Positions 7,779 to 15,722 of a stretch of DNA of 32,855 bases are shown here, piece after piece. The stretch lies in contig JAKAYL010000016.1 in assembly GCA_021809545.1 (NCBI GenBank), positions 1 to 32,855 on the forward strand, written 5' to 3'. Each line of letters begins with the position of its first letter. Position 1 is the stretch's first letter. The notes under the pieces were generated by a model. The model was not told where the DNA came from and searched no databases. It saw nothing but the letters and a program-made list of their open reading frames with translations. Position numbers and translations under genes: made by a program. This stretch comes from Thermoplasmata archaeon (GTDB lineage Archaea > Thermoplasmatota > Thermoplasmata > Lutacidiplasmatales > UBA184).

Positions 7779-8842
7779 GGAGACGCAAGGTCGCGCTGTT
7801 GGGCGCCAGTGGATGGATTGGTCAGCACTTCGCCCGATTGCTCGCCGACCATCCCTTTTTCGAAGATCCCATTCTCTCCGCCGGGCCCAAGTCCGTCGGG
7901 AAGCTGCTGGAGGACGTCTGGCTCCTGCCCGAAGAAGGCCCGCCGCCCTCGCTCACCGCCCGCACGCTCGTGCACACGACCCCCGAAACGCTCGAGTCCG
8001 AAGGGGTCGAGGTCGTCTTCAGCGCTCTGCCCTCCGACGAGGCGGGGCCCTTGGAGACCGAACTGGCCCGCCGCGGGATGGCCGTCTTCTCCAATGCCTC
8101 GGCCCACCGAATGGACCGGGACGTCCCGCTCGTCATTCCAGAGGTCAACGGCGACCATCTGAACCTTCTCAAGAACCGCGGGAAGCAGGGGTTCATCGTT
8201 ACCAACTCGAACTGTTCGACCGCCGGGCTCGTGGTCGCACTGAAACCGCTCCTTCCGCTCCTCAAGCCCCGGGAGGTCACCGTGACCACCTATCAGGCGC
8301 TATCGGGTGCCGGATACCCGGGAGTCCCCTCCCTGGCCAGCCTGGACAACATCCTCCCCTATATCCCGGACGAGGAGACGAAGTTGGGATTGGAGGCGTC
8401 CAAGATGTTCGGGAGCCTCCAGAACGGGGCCATCACGCCCCTTGAGCTTCCCGTCTACGCGAACTGTGCGCGTGTCGGCACCCGGGAGGGTCACCTCGAA
8501 GCTGTGGTCGTGGATTCCAAGAGCGAGGTCTCGGTCGACTCGGTCTGCGCGGCCTGGGCAGGTTTCCGGCCCATGGCGGACGTCCGGGAAGGCACACTGC
8601 CCACCGCACCGGAATCCCCCGTTATCTACCGCACGGAACTGAACCGGCCCCAGCCGCTCCTGGATCGATGGGCCGGTACCCCGGTCCGGGCCAAGGGCAT
8701 GGCGGTCACCGTCGGCCGGCTGCGGGTCCAGAATCGCAAGATCCTGTTCTATCTGCTCGTGCACAACGCCGTCCGCGGTGGGGCGGGAGGCTCCGTCCTG
8801 AACGCGGAACTGGCACTGAGGAAGGGTCTCCTCGGGGACTAG
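7775..8842 (+). CDS. asd: Aspartate-semialdehyde dehydrogenase, archaeal type
   Basis: Reduces L-aspartyl 4-phosphate to L-aspartate 4-semialdehyde with NADPH. The 355-aa protein opens with a Rossmann loop LLGASGWIGQHF (8-19). The catalytic cysteine is Cys147 in VTNSNCSTAGL, and Arg237/His240 in VGTREGHLEAV are the expected substrate and base residues. Length and the SNCST motif fit the archaeal/fungal branch of the family. The start is TTG, overlapping the aroC stop (TTTGA), with GGGGAGG six bases upstream. Aspartate semialdehyde is the C4 input of ADH synthase, so its place in this operon supplies the first enzyme as well as the threonine/methionine branch. The stop overlaps the aspartate kinase start (TAGTG). 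Confidence 0.93.
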   Translation: MRRRKVALLGASGWIGQHFARLLADHPFFEDPILSAGPKSVGKLLEDVWLLPEEGPPPSLTARTLVHTTPETLESEGVEVVFSALPSDEAGPLETELARRGMAVFSNASAHRMDRDVPLVIPEVNGDHLNLLKNRGKQGFIVTNSNCSTAGLVVALKPLLPLLKPREVTVTTYQALSGAGYPGVPSLASLDNILPYIPDEETKLGLEASKMFGSLQNGAITPLELPVYANCARVGTREGHLEAVVVDSKSEVSVDSVCAAWAGFRPMADVREGTLPTAPESPVIYRTELNRPQPLLDRWAGTPVRAKGMAVTVGRLRVQNRKILFYLLVHNAVRGGAGGSVLNAELALRKGLLGD

Positions 8843-10164
8843 TGCCGACCCCCCTGGTCCTCAAGTTTGGGGGAGCGACCCTCGGACGGGAGGATCGCGT
8901 CCGGAAGACCGTGGGAATGGTCCGGGAGACGACCGCCCCGCGCGTCGTCGTGGTCTCGGCCCGGGAAGGCGTCACGGACCGTCTGAAGAAGGCGCTCCTC
9001 CTCGCGGAGGGCGGGAAGCAAGACCCCACCCTCAACGCGGTCCTCGCCGAACTCCACCCCGGGATTCCCGAAGTGCTCCAAAAGAACCTATCGGCCCTCA
9101 CGGGGGACCTCCGGCGAGCGGCGGCCAGCCGAAAGGTGAGCCCCAGCCAGGGGGACGCGGTGCTCGCCCGAGGGGAGCGCCTTTCCGCGCATTGGTACGC
9201 CGCCCGGCTCACGGAAGTGGGGCTCCCCGCCGAAGCCCTCGAAGCCGATCTCATGGGGTTGGAGACCGACGGGAACTTCGGGGGAGCCATCATCCGCCCC
9301 CTCCCGTCGCGGGGGCCCGTCCGGAACGCGATACGGTCCGTTCTGCGGAAGGGGCGCGTCCCGGTCATCACCGGGTACATCGGGCGAGGAACCCGGGGAA
9401 AGGTAGCCACCCTGGGAAGGGGGGGTTCGGATTACACCGCGACCTCCGTAGGCTGCCTCATCGGGGCCCGCCGGACGGTCCTCGTCAAGACCGATGTCTC
9501 CCTGTTCACCGCGGATCCCAAGCTCATCCGCCGGGCGGAGCCGGTGCGCCGGCTCTCCTACGAAGAGGCCGAGGAACTCGCCCAGTTCGGCGCAAAGGTG
9601 CTCCACCCGCTCACCGTCGAGCCCGCCCGGCAGTGCGGCATGGAAGTAGCCGTAGAATCGCTCGATTTCCCCGGGCTCTCCACGACCATCGGCCCCGCGA
9701 TCGCCAACGTCGGGATACGTGCGATGACCCTCCTTTCTCCTGTGGCACTCCTCTTGTTGCGGGTACCCGGAGGGCGCCAGCGCAAGGGTGTCATCGCCGA
9801 CGTCTCCCGGATCCTCTCGGAAGCGAGGATCAACGTGGTCACCCTCTACACCTCCTCCGCGCTCTTGTGCATCCTTGTGGAGTCTGCCCAGGGCCCCCGG
9901 GCCAGGGCTGCGCTCCTCCCCTTCGTCGAGGGGGACGGCCTCGGAGCCTCACTGAACGGCCCACTTCCGGTGGCCCTCGTGACGGCCATCGGAGAGGGCA
10001 TCGCCGCCGACCTGAGCCGGCTTCCTCGATCGATCTCCTCGAAGGTCTATGGGGTGAGCGGAACCACCCGTACCCTTTCCCTGGCCGTCCCGGTCTCCCG
10101 TGGAAAGCACACCCTGAGGGAGGTCCACCGCCTCTTGGTCGAGGAACGTTCCGGTCCCGCTTAG
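8842..10164 (+). CDS. lysC: Aspartate kinase with C-terminal ACT domains
   Basis: Phosphorylates aspartate, committing it to aspartate semialdehyde. The 440-aa chain has an amino-acid-kinase domain (about 1-290): LVLKFGGATLG (5-15), VVVSAREG, RGERLSAHW, GRGGSDYTA for ATP and aspartate, TADPKLI, and FGAKVLHPLTVEPA. A regulatory half (about 300-440) follows with two ACT-like units beginning near VALLLLRVPG and ALVTAIGEG, which suggests feedback control by an amino acid; the effector cannot be read from sequence. The usual KFGGTS reads KFGGAT here. The start is GTG 8842, sharing its first G with the asd stop; the frame continues upstream to 8668, but only over asd. The gene ends the operon and overlaps the convergent PHP gene by 4 nt. 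Confidence 0.92.
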   Translation: MPTPLVLKFGGATLGREDRVRKTVGMVRETTAPRVVVVSAREGVTDRLKKALLLAEGGKQDPTLNAVLAELHPGIPEVLQKNLSALTGDLRRAAASRKVSPSQGDAVLARGERLSAHWYAARLTEVGLPAEALEADLMGLETDGNFGGAIIRPLPSRGPVRNAIRSVLRKGRVPVITGYIGRGTRGKVATLGRGGSDYTATSVGCLIGARRTVLVKTDVSLFTADPKLIRRAEPVRRLSYEEAEELAQFGAKVLHPLTVEPARQCGMEVAVESLDFPGLSTTIGPAIANVGIRAMTLLSPVALLLLRVPGGRQRKGVIADVSRILSEARINVVTLYTSSALLCILVESAQGPRARAALLPFVEGDGLGASLNGPLPVALVTAIGEGIAADLSRLPRSISSKVYGVSGTTRTLSLAVPVSRGKHTLREVHRLLVEERSGPA

Positions 10165-10826
10165 ATCGGGCGGAATCCCCTGCGTACTCGCCGGAATAGA
10201 TTGCCCGCCCCTATCGCGGTGAGCTGTCCAAGACTCAGCCCAATCCCCTGGGCTTTCACCGAGGAGCCATTGAGCAAATCCTTGAGGTCGGAGCCAGTAC
10301 CTTCGATCTCGGAGAAGTAGGCACCCAGCGTCCCGGGTCCATGGGCGTCGCTTCCACCAAAGCTCCTACCCGGGCGGGAAAGATGCTCTGCCCGGATGTT
10401 TCGGCCCCGGGAGGTGTGTGCGTTCCGTACCTCGATCCCATCGAACGCTGCAAGGTCCAGGGAACCGGAGCGGGCCGCCCCGTGGAAGAAACGGTACGGA
10501 TGGGCGAGGACGGCAAAGCCCCCTTTCTCGTGGATCTCCTGGGCGGTGAGGGTGATGGAGCGCCCCGGGGCGGGAGGTTCGGGAACGAAGTAGGCCAGAA
10601 GGTGGCCCTCTTGGGTCGAGACCTCGACGCCGGGCACGACCTTGAGCCCCAACTTCTCTCCGAGAGCGACCGCAGTGGCGACGGCGGACATGGTGTTGTG
10701 GTCCGTGATCGCGATTCCATCGAGCCCCTTTGCCTTGGCCTCTTCCAGGGCCCTCGGCACGGTGAGCGTGGAATCCGGGGACGCGTCCGTGTGCACGTGC
10801 ATGTCCAGGCGGAGGATCGCACTCAT
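10161..10826 (-). CDS. PHP-domain metal-dependent phosphoesterase
   Basis: A 221-aa PHP hydrolase. The metal-binding motifs occur in order: DMHVHTDASPDS (HxH, motif I), ITDHN (motif II), PGVEVST (motif III), LAHPYRF, NAHTSRGRN, and a closing GGSDAHGPGTLG. Proteins of this small class hydrolyse phosphoesters such as histidinol phosphate, 3',5'-bisphosphonucleotides or short RNA; the substrate here is not known. The start ATG overlaps the stop of the methionyl-tRNA synthetase gene (ATGA), so the two are translated from one message. This is unlike a histidine-operon context and favours a nucleotide or RNA substrate, which is inference. Its TAA stop overlaps the convergent aspartate kinase TAG by four bases (TTAG). 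Confidence 0.85.
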   Translation of the reverse strand: MSAILRLDMHVHTDASPDSTLTVPRALEEAKAKGLDGIAITDHNTMSAVATAVALGEKLGLKVVPGVEVSTQEGHLLAYFVPEPPAPGRSITLTAQEIHEKGGFAVLAHPYRFFHGAARSGSLDLAAFDGIEVRNAHTSRGRNIRAEHLSRPGRSFGGSDAHGPGTLGAYFSEIEGTGSDLKDLLNGSSVKAQGIGLSLGQLTAIGAGNLFRRVRRGFRPI

Positions 10827-13021
10827 GAAACGGAAGTGCCTGGCGGGACAGGACGGTCGGGGACGAGCAGCGCCCCCGTGGACAGGCGGACAAGGGAAGG
10901 GGTGCCCCCGTCGTTCCGGGACAACGCTACGGTGGCATCCGATCCGGAAGGGGACGTCTCCACCGTAAGGTGGGCTCCGGTGAACTCCTCATACGTGATC
11001 TCCCCGAGAGGGGCGGTCACCCCTTCGAGAGGGGTTCCAGGAGGTACGTCCTCGCCCGCGCGGAGAACAGAGACCGTGGACCCGGCGGTGGCCGCGAGGA
11101 TCATCCCCTCGGACTTGATCCCCCGGAGGGTGCGGGGCTGGAGATTGGCCAGGATCGCCACATGCTTGCCCTGGAGCTCTTCGGGAGAGTAGAACTGCCG
11201 GAGCCCTGCGACGACGGTCCTCCCCTCGGGTCGTCCGTCGTCCAGTTGGATGACGTAGAGCCGCTCGGCGTTGGGATGGGGCGTGACCGACACCACGCGC
11301 GCTACCCGGATATCGAGCCGCGCTGTGACCGGGGCGGAGGGTGGAGGGGACGGAGGGGTAGGGGCGGGCGCCCGCGGGACCGAGGGTTTCGGGAAGAGCG
11401 GGACCACGGTCCCGATGGGCTTTCCGGAAGCGGGAGGTTCCCCGGCCCTTCCCCATGATCCGTTCTGGAGCAGGTCCTTCTCTCCGAGCATCTCCGCCAC
11501 CTTGGCGGAGGAGAAGGGGAGGAACGGAGAGAGCAGAAGGCAGAGGGCGCGGATCGCCCACAGCGTCTCGTAGACGGCGGTGTCCTTCGCCGCCTTCTCC
11601 GCGGACCAGGGTTTGGCCTCGTGGAAGTACCGGTTGGACTCTCGGACCAGGGCGAGCACGAGATCGAGGGCTTCCTTGAGGTGGACCTTCTCGAACTCGG
11701 ACCCCGATTCCGCGACCGTGGCAAGGATGCGTTGCCCGAGCGGGGAACCGGCAGGGGTCCAGCCCGAGGCCGGATGCGGAACGATCCCGTTGTAGTTGGA
11801 ACGGACGAAGCTGAGAACTCGCTGGACCAGGTTCCCCCACTGGTCCGCCAGGATCTGGTCGCGCTCGTGCGAGAGCTCTTCCAGGTTGAATTCGGTGTCG
11901 TGGTTCTGGGGCATGTGATAGGCGGCGTAGAACCGCACCACGTCAGGGTCAAATCTCGCGAGCAGGTCCGGAAGATAGACGGGGGTCTCCTCCTCCCGGT
12001 CCGTGCGGCTCTTGGAGAGCTTGGATCCCCCGAGGTTCATGAACTCGTTCGCCGGCACATCGTAGGGGAGCTTGAGGCCGCCCACAGCGAGAAGGATGGC
12101 GGGCCAGAGCACCGTGTGGAAGGAGATGTTGTCCTTCCCGAGGAAGTTGTACATCCGCCCCGGTTCGTTCTCCGCCCAGAAACGCTTCCATCGATCCGGG
12201 TCTCCGCTGAGGATCGCCCATTCCCGGGATGCGGAAAGGTACCCCATCACGGCCTCGAACCAGACGTAGATCCTCTTGGACTCGTATCCCTCGAGGGGGA
12301 TGGGCACTCCCCACTGGATGTCGCGGGTGATCGCCCGCGGACGGAGGCCGGCGGCGAGGTAGTTCTGGGTGAACGCCCCCACGGAGGGCCGCCAGTGATC
12401 TCGGACAGTGTCGTGGTAGCTCTTCAGGGCCTCCGCAAGCTTCGGGAGGGTGAAGTAGAACTGCTCGGAAGGGCGGAAGATGGCCGGGGTCCCGCACAGG
12501 CGACACTTGGCATCCTTGAGATCCTTGGGTTCCAGCACGCGCGAACAGACATCGCATTCGTCCCCGCGGGCCGAGGGATTCCCGCAGAAGGGGCACGTGC
12601 CCGTGACATACCGGTCCGGGAGAAAGCGTTCCTGCTTCGTGCAGTACGCGGCGTCTTCCGTCTTCTTCTCCAGGTACCTCTTCTCGAGCAGGGAGAGGAA
12701 GATCTCCTGCACCGTCTTCTCGTGGACGGGCGTGTGCGTGGTGGTGTAGAGATCGAACGAGAGGCCCAGCTTCTGGAAGGCTTCCCGGTTCATGAGGTGG
12801 TACTGGGTCGAGAGCGCTTCGGGAGAGACCCCTTCCATCTCGGCTCGCAGGGTGGTGGGGGTGCCGTGCATGTCCGAGCCGGAGACCATCAACACTTCGT
12901 CTCCCTTGAGCCGGTGGTATCGGGCGAAGATGTCGGCGGGGAGCAGACACCCGGCCAGGTGCCCGATGTGCTGGGGGCCATTCACGTACGGCCAGGCGGC
13001 CCCGATGAAGATCCGCTCCAT
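10823..13021 (-). CDS. metG: Methionyl-tRNA synthetase with C-terminal tRNA-binding domain
   Basis: Charges initiator and elongator tRNA-Met. The 732-aa class I synthetase has HIGH at 18-21 in a Rossmann fold that starts ERIFIGAAWPYVNG, a zinc knuckle insertion (Cys143, 146, 156, 159 and Cys173, 176), KLSKS at 334-338, and a helical anticodon domain (about 380-540). A Pro/Ala-rich linker (PAPTPPSPPP) leads to an EMAPII/Trbp111-type OB fold, beginning near ARLDIRVARVVSV and including GLRQFYSPEELQGK and SEGMILAA, which binds tRNA or dimerises the enzyme. About 30 further residues follow. I placed the start at ATG 13021 rather than the upstream TTG at 13036 because a TATA box is centred 27 nt before it, as for a leaderless message. 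The gene is followed, overlapping, by the PHP gene. Confidence 0.95.
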   Translation of the reverse strand: MERIFIGAAWPYVNGPQHIGHLAGCLLPADIFARYHRLKGDEVLMVSGSDMHGTPTTLRAEMEGVSPEALSTQYHLMNREAFQKLGLSFDLYTTTHTPVHEKTVQEIFLSLLEKRYLEKKTEDAAYCTKQERFLPDRYVTGTCPFCGNPSARGDECDVCSRVLEPKDLKDAKCRLCGTPAIFRPSEQFYFTLPKLAEALKSYHDTVRDHWRPSVGAFTQNYLAAGLRPRAITRDIQWGVPIPLEGYESKRIYVWFEAVMGYLSASREWAILSGDPDRWKRFWAENEPGRMYNFLGKDNISFHTVLWPAILLAVGGLKLPYDVPANEFMNLGGSKLSKSRTDREEETPVYLPDLLARFDPDVVRFYAAYHMPQNHDTEFNLEELSHERDQILADQWGNLVQRVLSFVRSNYNGIVPHPASGWTPAGSPLGQRILATVAESGSEFEKVHLKEALDLVLALVRESNRYFHEAKPWSAEKAAKDTAVYETLWAIRALCLLLSPFLPFSSAKVAEMLGEKDLLQNGSWGRAGEPPASGKPIGTVVPLFPKPSVPRAPAPTPPSPPPSAPVTARLDIRVARVVSVTPHPNAERLYVIQLDDGRPEGRTVVAGLRQFYSPEELQGKHVAILANLQPRTLRGIKSEGMILAATAGSTVSVLRAGEDVPPGTPLEGVTAPLGEITYEEFTGAHLTVETSPSGSDATVALSRNDGGTPSLVRLSTGALLVPDRPVPPGTSVS

Positions 13022-13044
13022 TGTCCCCGTTCCCAACCTAGCCG

Positions 13045-13052
13045 GATATAAG
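13045..13052 (-). promoter_or_regulatory. TATA box of metG (leaderless spacing)
   Basis: CTTATATC on the minus strand, centred 27.5 nt upstream of the metG ATG, so transcription should begin at or within a base or two of the start codon. The same octamer recurs at 14168-14175 before the malic enzyme gene. Confidence 0.6.
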
Positions 13053-13095
13053 ACACTGCCCCGAGAACGCCGGGGGAGGCTGTGCGGCGGATCGC

Positions 13096-13968
13096 CTACG
13101 AGCTCTCCGCAGGATGCCCCGATGCCGAGGGAGACGCGCCGGGCTTCTTCCGTTCGACGAAGGCGGAGATCTCCTGGGCCACTTCGTCCGGTGCTTCCAC
13201 CTGGGGGAAGTGTCCCACGCCGGGAAGGAGGAATCCCTCTGCTTCCGGAAGGAGCTCCCCGAGGCGGGCTGCGACCTCCTTGCCCCCCAGGATGTCGTCC
13301 TCACCCCAGAGGATGAGCACCGGGATGCCCGTGCTCGCAAGGGCCTGGAGACGGTCCTTGGTGTGCACGATGGATTCCTCGATCGCGTTGCCCAGCTTCA
13401 CGTGGCTCCGAAGGTACCCCTGGATGTAAGAGTCCCACGCCGCTTGGGCCAGCCCCTCATCGAGGGAGTCCGGGTCCCCATAGCACTTGATGAGACGACG
13501 GCGATGCGCCATCCGGTCCGTGGGAAGGTCGCGGCCCTTGAGGAAGTGGGAAGGTCGGCTCGAGAAGACCCCCCCCTTCTGCTCCTCGAAGACGAGGCCG
13601 TTCATGAGAATGACCGCTTCGATCTTGTCGGGGGATATCAACCCCTCGCGGAATCCCTCCAGACCGATCGGTAGGCCCAGATCCTGGAGCACGAGGATGA
13701 TCCGACCCCCGCCAACGGTGGCCAGGGCTTCTCCCAGGAAGCGGGCGTAGTCCTTGGGAGTGAGCGGATAGTCGTTCGGGAGAGGGGAACCCCCAAACCC
13801 GGGGGGGTCCACGGTGTAGACCCGGAACCGGTACTGGAGCTTGGTCACCAACGAGTCCAAGCCCGCAGAGGTGTGCCACTGGTCGTAGAAGAAGAAGAGG
13901 GGCGGACCCCGACCTTCGGAGCGCGAGCGGACCTTCATCCCGCCTATCTCCAGGATTTGCTCGACCAT
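13096..13968 (-). CDS. Alpha/beta hydrolase with aspartate nucleophile (haloalkane dehalogenase/epoxide hydrolase-like)
   Basis: A 290-aa alpha/beta-hydrolase fold. The nucleophile elbow reads VLQDLGLPIG with Asp96 where serine esterases have GxSxG. This places it with dehalogenases and epoxide hydrolases, which form an alkyl-enzyme ester on Asp. The acid is Asp224 or Asp225 in WGEDD and the base His253 in GVGHFPQVEAPDEV; VDPPGFGGS (53-61) is the usual strand-4 loop. The HGxP oxyanion motif before the first helix is replaced by YDQW (28-31). A cap domain spans about 125-200. The substrate is unknown. The ORF is open to 14163, but ATG 13968 is preferred: the fold starts there and a TATA box lies 44-52 nt upstream. 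It ends 74 bp before metG, which has its own promoter. Confidence 0.8.
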   Translation of the reverse strand: MVEQILEIGGMKVRSRSEGRGPPLFFFYDQWHTSAGLDSLVTKLQYRFRVYTVDPPGFGGSPLPNDYPLTPKDYARFLGEALATVGGGRIILVLQDLGLPIGLEGFREGLISPDKIEAVILMNGLVFEEQKGGVFSSRPSHFLKGRDLPTDRMAHRRRLIKCYGDPDSLDEGLAQAAWDSYIQGYLRSHVKLGNAIEESIVHTKDRLQALASTGIPVLILWGEDDILGGKEVAARLGELLPEAEGFLLPGVGHFPQVEAPDEVAQEISAFVERKKPGASPSASGHPAESS

Positions 13969-14011
13969 AGCATCCGGGTCACGGAACCGGAGGAGCCAAG
14001 CCCGGAGGTGG

Positions 14012-14020
14012 CATAAAAGT
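14012..14020 (-). promoter_or_regulatory. TATA box of the alpha/beta hydrolase gene
   Basis: ACTTTTATG on the minus strand, centred 48 nt before ATG 13968, implying a leader of about 20 nt. It supports the shorter start. Confidence 0.45.
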
Positions 14021-14167
14021 ACCTGGACCACGGGAGGGATCCCCTGCGCAAACCGTCGGGACGGAGCCATTTGGGGGGATCCCGCCTGTCGCTCGGAGCG
14101 GCGGAAGAGACGCGATGTCGGGTGCGGAATCCTCCCGGAATCACCGGCGTAAAGCTCGTCCAATGAG

Positions 14168-14175
14168 CTTATATC
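14168..14175 (+). promoter_or_regulatory. TATA box of the malic enzyme operon
   Basis: CTTATATC, identical to the metG box. A start site about 26 nt downstream (near 14198) would give a leader of roughly 90 nt before ATG 14287, unlike the leaderless genes in this window. Confidence 0.55.
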
Positions 14176-14264
14176 TTCTCGGAGAAATCATGGTACTTGT
14201 TGAGCAACATGATAGCTTGGGCGAGAACGTCGTTCTCACGTCACCTTCCTGATTTCGCGCGAAA
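14176..14264. repeat. Four short dyads in the malic enzyme leader
   Basis: In order: TTCTC-G-GAGAA at 14176-14186, directly after the TATA box; TGTTG-AG-CAACA at 14198-14209, at the expected start site; GAGAACG-T-CGTTCTC at 14223-14237; and the perfect 12-bp palindrome TTTCGCGCGAAA at 14253-14264. The first and third share the half-site GAGAA/TTCTC. These could be operators or RNA hairpins that control malic enzyme. Confidence 0.4.
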
Positions 14265-14277
14265 GGTACGAGCGTAG
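14209..14277 (+). other. 22-codon upstream open reading frame in the malic enzyme leader
   Basis: ATG 14209 to TAG 14277, in the same frame as malic enzyme and ending 9 nt before its ATG. It encodes an Arg-rich peptide starting MIAWARTSF. The ATG falls about 11 nt after the predicted transcription start. It has no recognisable family and no clear ribosome-binding site, so it may be a leader peptide or simply an open stretch. Confidence 0.25.
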
Positions 14278-14286
14278 GGGGCGAAG

Positions 14287-15720
14287 ATGGCCAACGCGGC
14301 TCAGCGGCAGATCGTCGACCCCCGGAAGGCGCAGGACCCCAACCCTGCGAAGGCGGAAGCCAACGCTGCCGAGGAAGAGACTGCGATGCTCTCCCGGAGG
14401 GCCGTGGAGGTTTCGCGGTTGTACGGGGGCAAGCTCGAGGTCATCCCCCAGGTCCCCATCCAAGGACTCCAGGATTTTTCTCACCTGTATACCCCAGGGA
14501 TCGCCGAAGTGAGCCGGGAGATCGCCAAGGATCCCGAAAAGGCCTTCGAACTGACCGGCCGCTGGAACACGATCGCCATCGTGACGGACGGGAGCCGGGT
14601 GCTCGGGCTCGGGAACATCGGCCCCGAGGCAGCGCTCCCGGTGATGGAAGGGAAATCCCTCCTTTTCAAGTACCTCGGCGGGGTCAACGCCTTCCCTCTG
14701 CCGGTGAACACGAAGACGCCCGAGGAACTCGTCGACATCGTGCGCCGGATCGTGCCCTCGGTCGGGGGCATCAACCTGGAGGACATCGCCAGCCCCAAGT
14801 GCTTCTACGTCCTCGAGCAATTGCAAAAGTCGCTTCCCATCCCGGTCTGGCATGACGATCAACTGGGCACGGCGGCCGCCACCGTGGCCGGGCTCATCAA
14901 TGCCCTGGCCCTGACCGGCCGGGAGATCTGGAAGACCGGCATCGTGCTCCTAGGGTCCGGGGCGGCGAACATCGCCACCGCCCGTCTCCTGAAGGCCATG
15001 AACGCGGACATGGGAGCCCTGACCGTCGTCGACCACAAGGGCATCCTCCACGCGGAGCGGGAGGACCTGGATGAGATGATGCTCCACAACCGGTGGAAGT
15101 ACGACTTGGCGCTGACCACCAACGAGGCGAGCACCAAGGGTGGCCTCAAGGAGGCGCTCAAGGGCGCGGATGTGCTCCTCGCCGCCAGCACCCCCGACCC
15201 GAACACGATCAAACCCGAGTGGATCCGGGGCATGGCCCCTCGGCCGATCGTCTTCGCGCTGGCCAACCCGAAACCCGAGATCTGGCCGGATGTCGCGAAG
15301 GCCGCCGGCGCAGCCATCGTGGCCACCGGGCGCAGTGATTTCGCGAACCAGGTCAACAACTCCCTCATCTTCCCACCGGTCTTCCGGGGCATCCTCGACG
15401 CCCGGGCCCGGGGGATCCCGGACGACGTCGTCCTTGTGGCCGCCCAGGAGCTCGCCAAGGGGGCGAGCCTGCGAGGCCTCACGGAGGACCACATCCTCCC
15501 CACGATGGAGGAGGCCGAGGTCTTCCCCAAGGTCGCTGCGGCCGTCGCGATCAAGGCGGAGGAGTTGGGATTGGCCCGGGTCCACCGGTCCCGCGCAGAG
15601 TACGAGGCGAACGCGGAGCGCCTCATGTCCCGGCCGAAACTACTCGGCAAACTCCTCACGGAGAGCGGCCTCATCTCCCTTCCCGAGCATAAGGTTAAAG
15701 GAGAGAAGGTGATACGTTAG
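14287..15720 (+). CDS. maeA: Malic enzyme (oxaloacetate-decarboxylating malate dehydrogenase)
   Basis: Oxidatively decarboxylates malate to pyruvate with NAD(P). The 477-aa protein lacks a C-terminal phosphotransacetylase domain, so it is the short prokaryotic form. Visible signatures are YTPGIAEVSREI (about 64-75), VTDGSRVLGLGNIGPEAALP, the metal and substrate segment INLEDIASPKCFYV, PVWHDDQLGTAAATVAGL, and the nucleotide loop VLLGSGAANIATARL. The cofactor cannot be decided by eye. The first 33 residues are Ala-rich and polar; a second start at Met34 (14386) is possible, but an in-frame TAG at 14275 makes ATG 14287 the earliest. An acetyltransferase gene begins 2 nt after the stop and a UspA gene follows. 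A TATA box and several dyads precede the gene. Confidence 0.92.
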   Translation: MANAAQRQIVDPRKAQDPNPAKAEANAAEEETAMLSRRAVEVSRLYGGKLEVIPQVPIQGLQDFSHLYTPGIAEVSREIAKDPEKAFELTGRWNTIAIVTDGSRVLGLGNIGPEAALPVMEGKSLLFKYLGGVNAFPLPVNTKTPEELVDIVRRIVPSVGGINLEDIASPKCFYVLEQLQKSLPIPVWHDDQLGTAAATVAGLINALALTGREIWKTGIVLLGSGAANIATARLLKAMNADMGALTVVDHKGILHAEREDLDEMMLHNRWKYDLALTTNEASTKGGLKEALKGADVLLAASTPDPNTIKPEWIRGMAPRPIVFALANPKPEIWPDVAKAAGAAIVATGRSDFANQVNNSLIFPPVFRGILDARARGIPDDVVLVAAQELAKGASLRGLTEDHILPTMEEAEVFPKVAAAVAIKAEELGLARVHRSRAEYEANAERLMSRPKLLGKLLTESGLISLPEHKVKGEKVIR

Positions 15721-15722
15721 GT

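Larger units (their letters stand above)
13969..14286. other. 318-bp divergent intergenic region upstream of hydrolase and malic enzyme
   Basis: This is the only gene-free stretch longer than 300 bp. It holds the hydrolase TATA box on the minus strand, a plus-strand TATA box at 14168-14175, four dyads at 14176-14264 and a 22-codon open frame at 14209-14277. The part between about 14021 and 14160 shows nothing I can support except weak coding-like sequence in the hydrolase frame. Confidence 0.6.

Noticed and set aside
8668-8841. N-terminal extension of aspartate kinase
   Set aside because: The extra 58 codons overlap asd in another frame; the kinase fold starts at GTG 8842.
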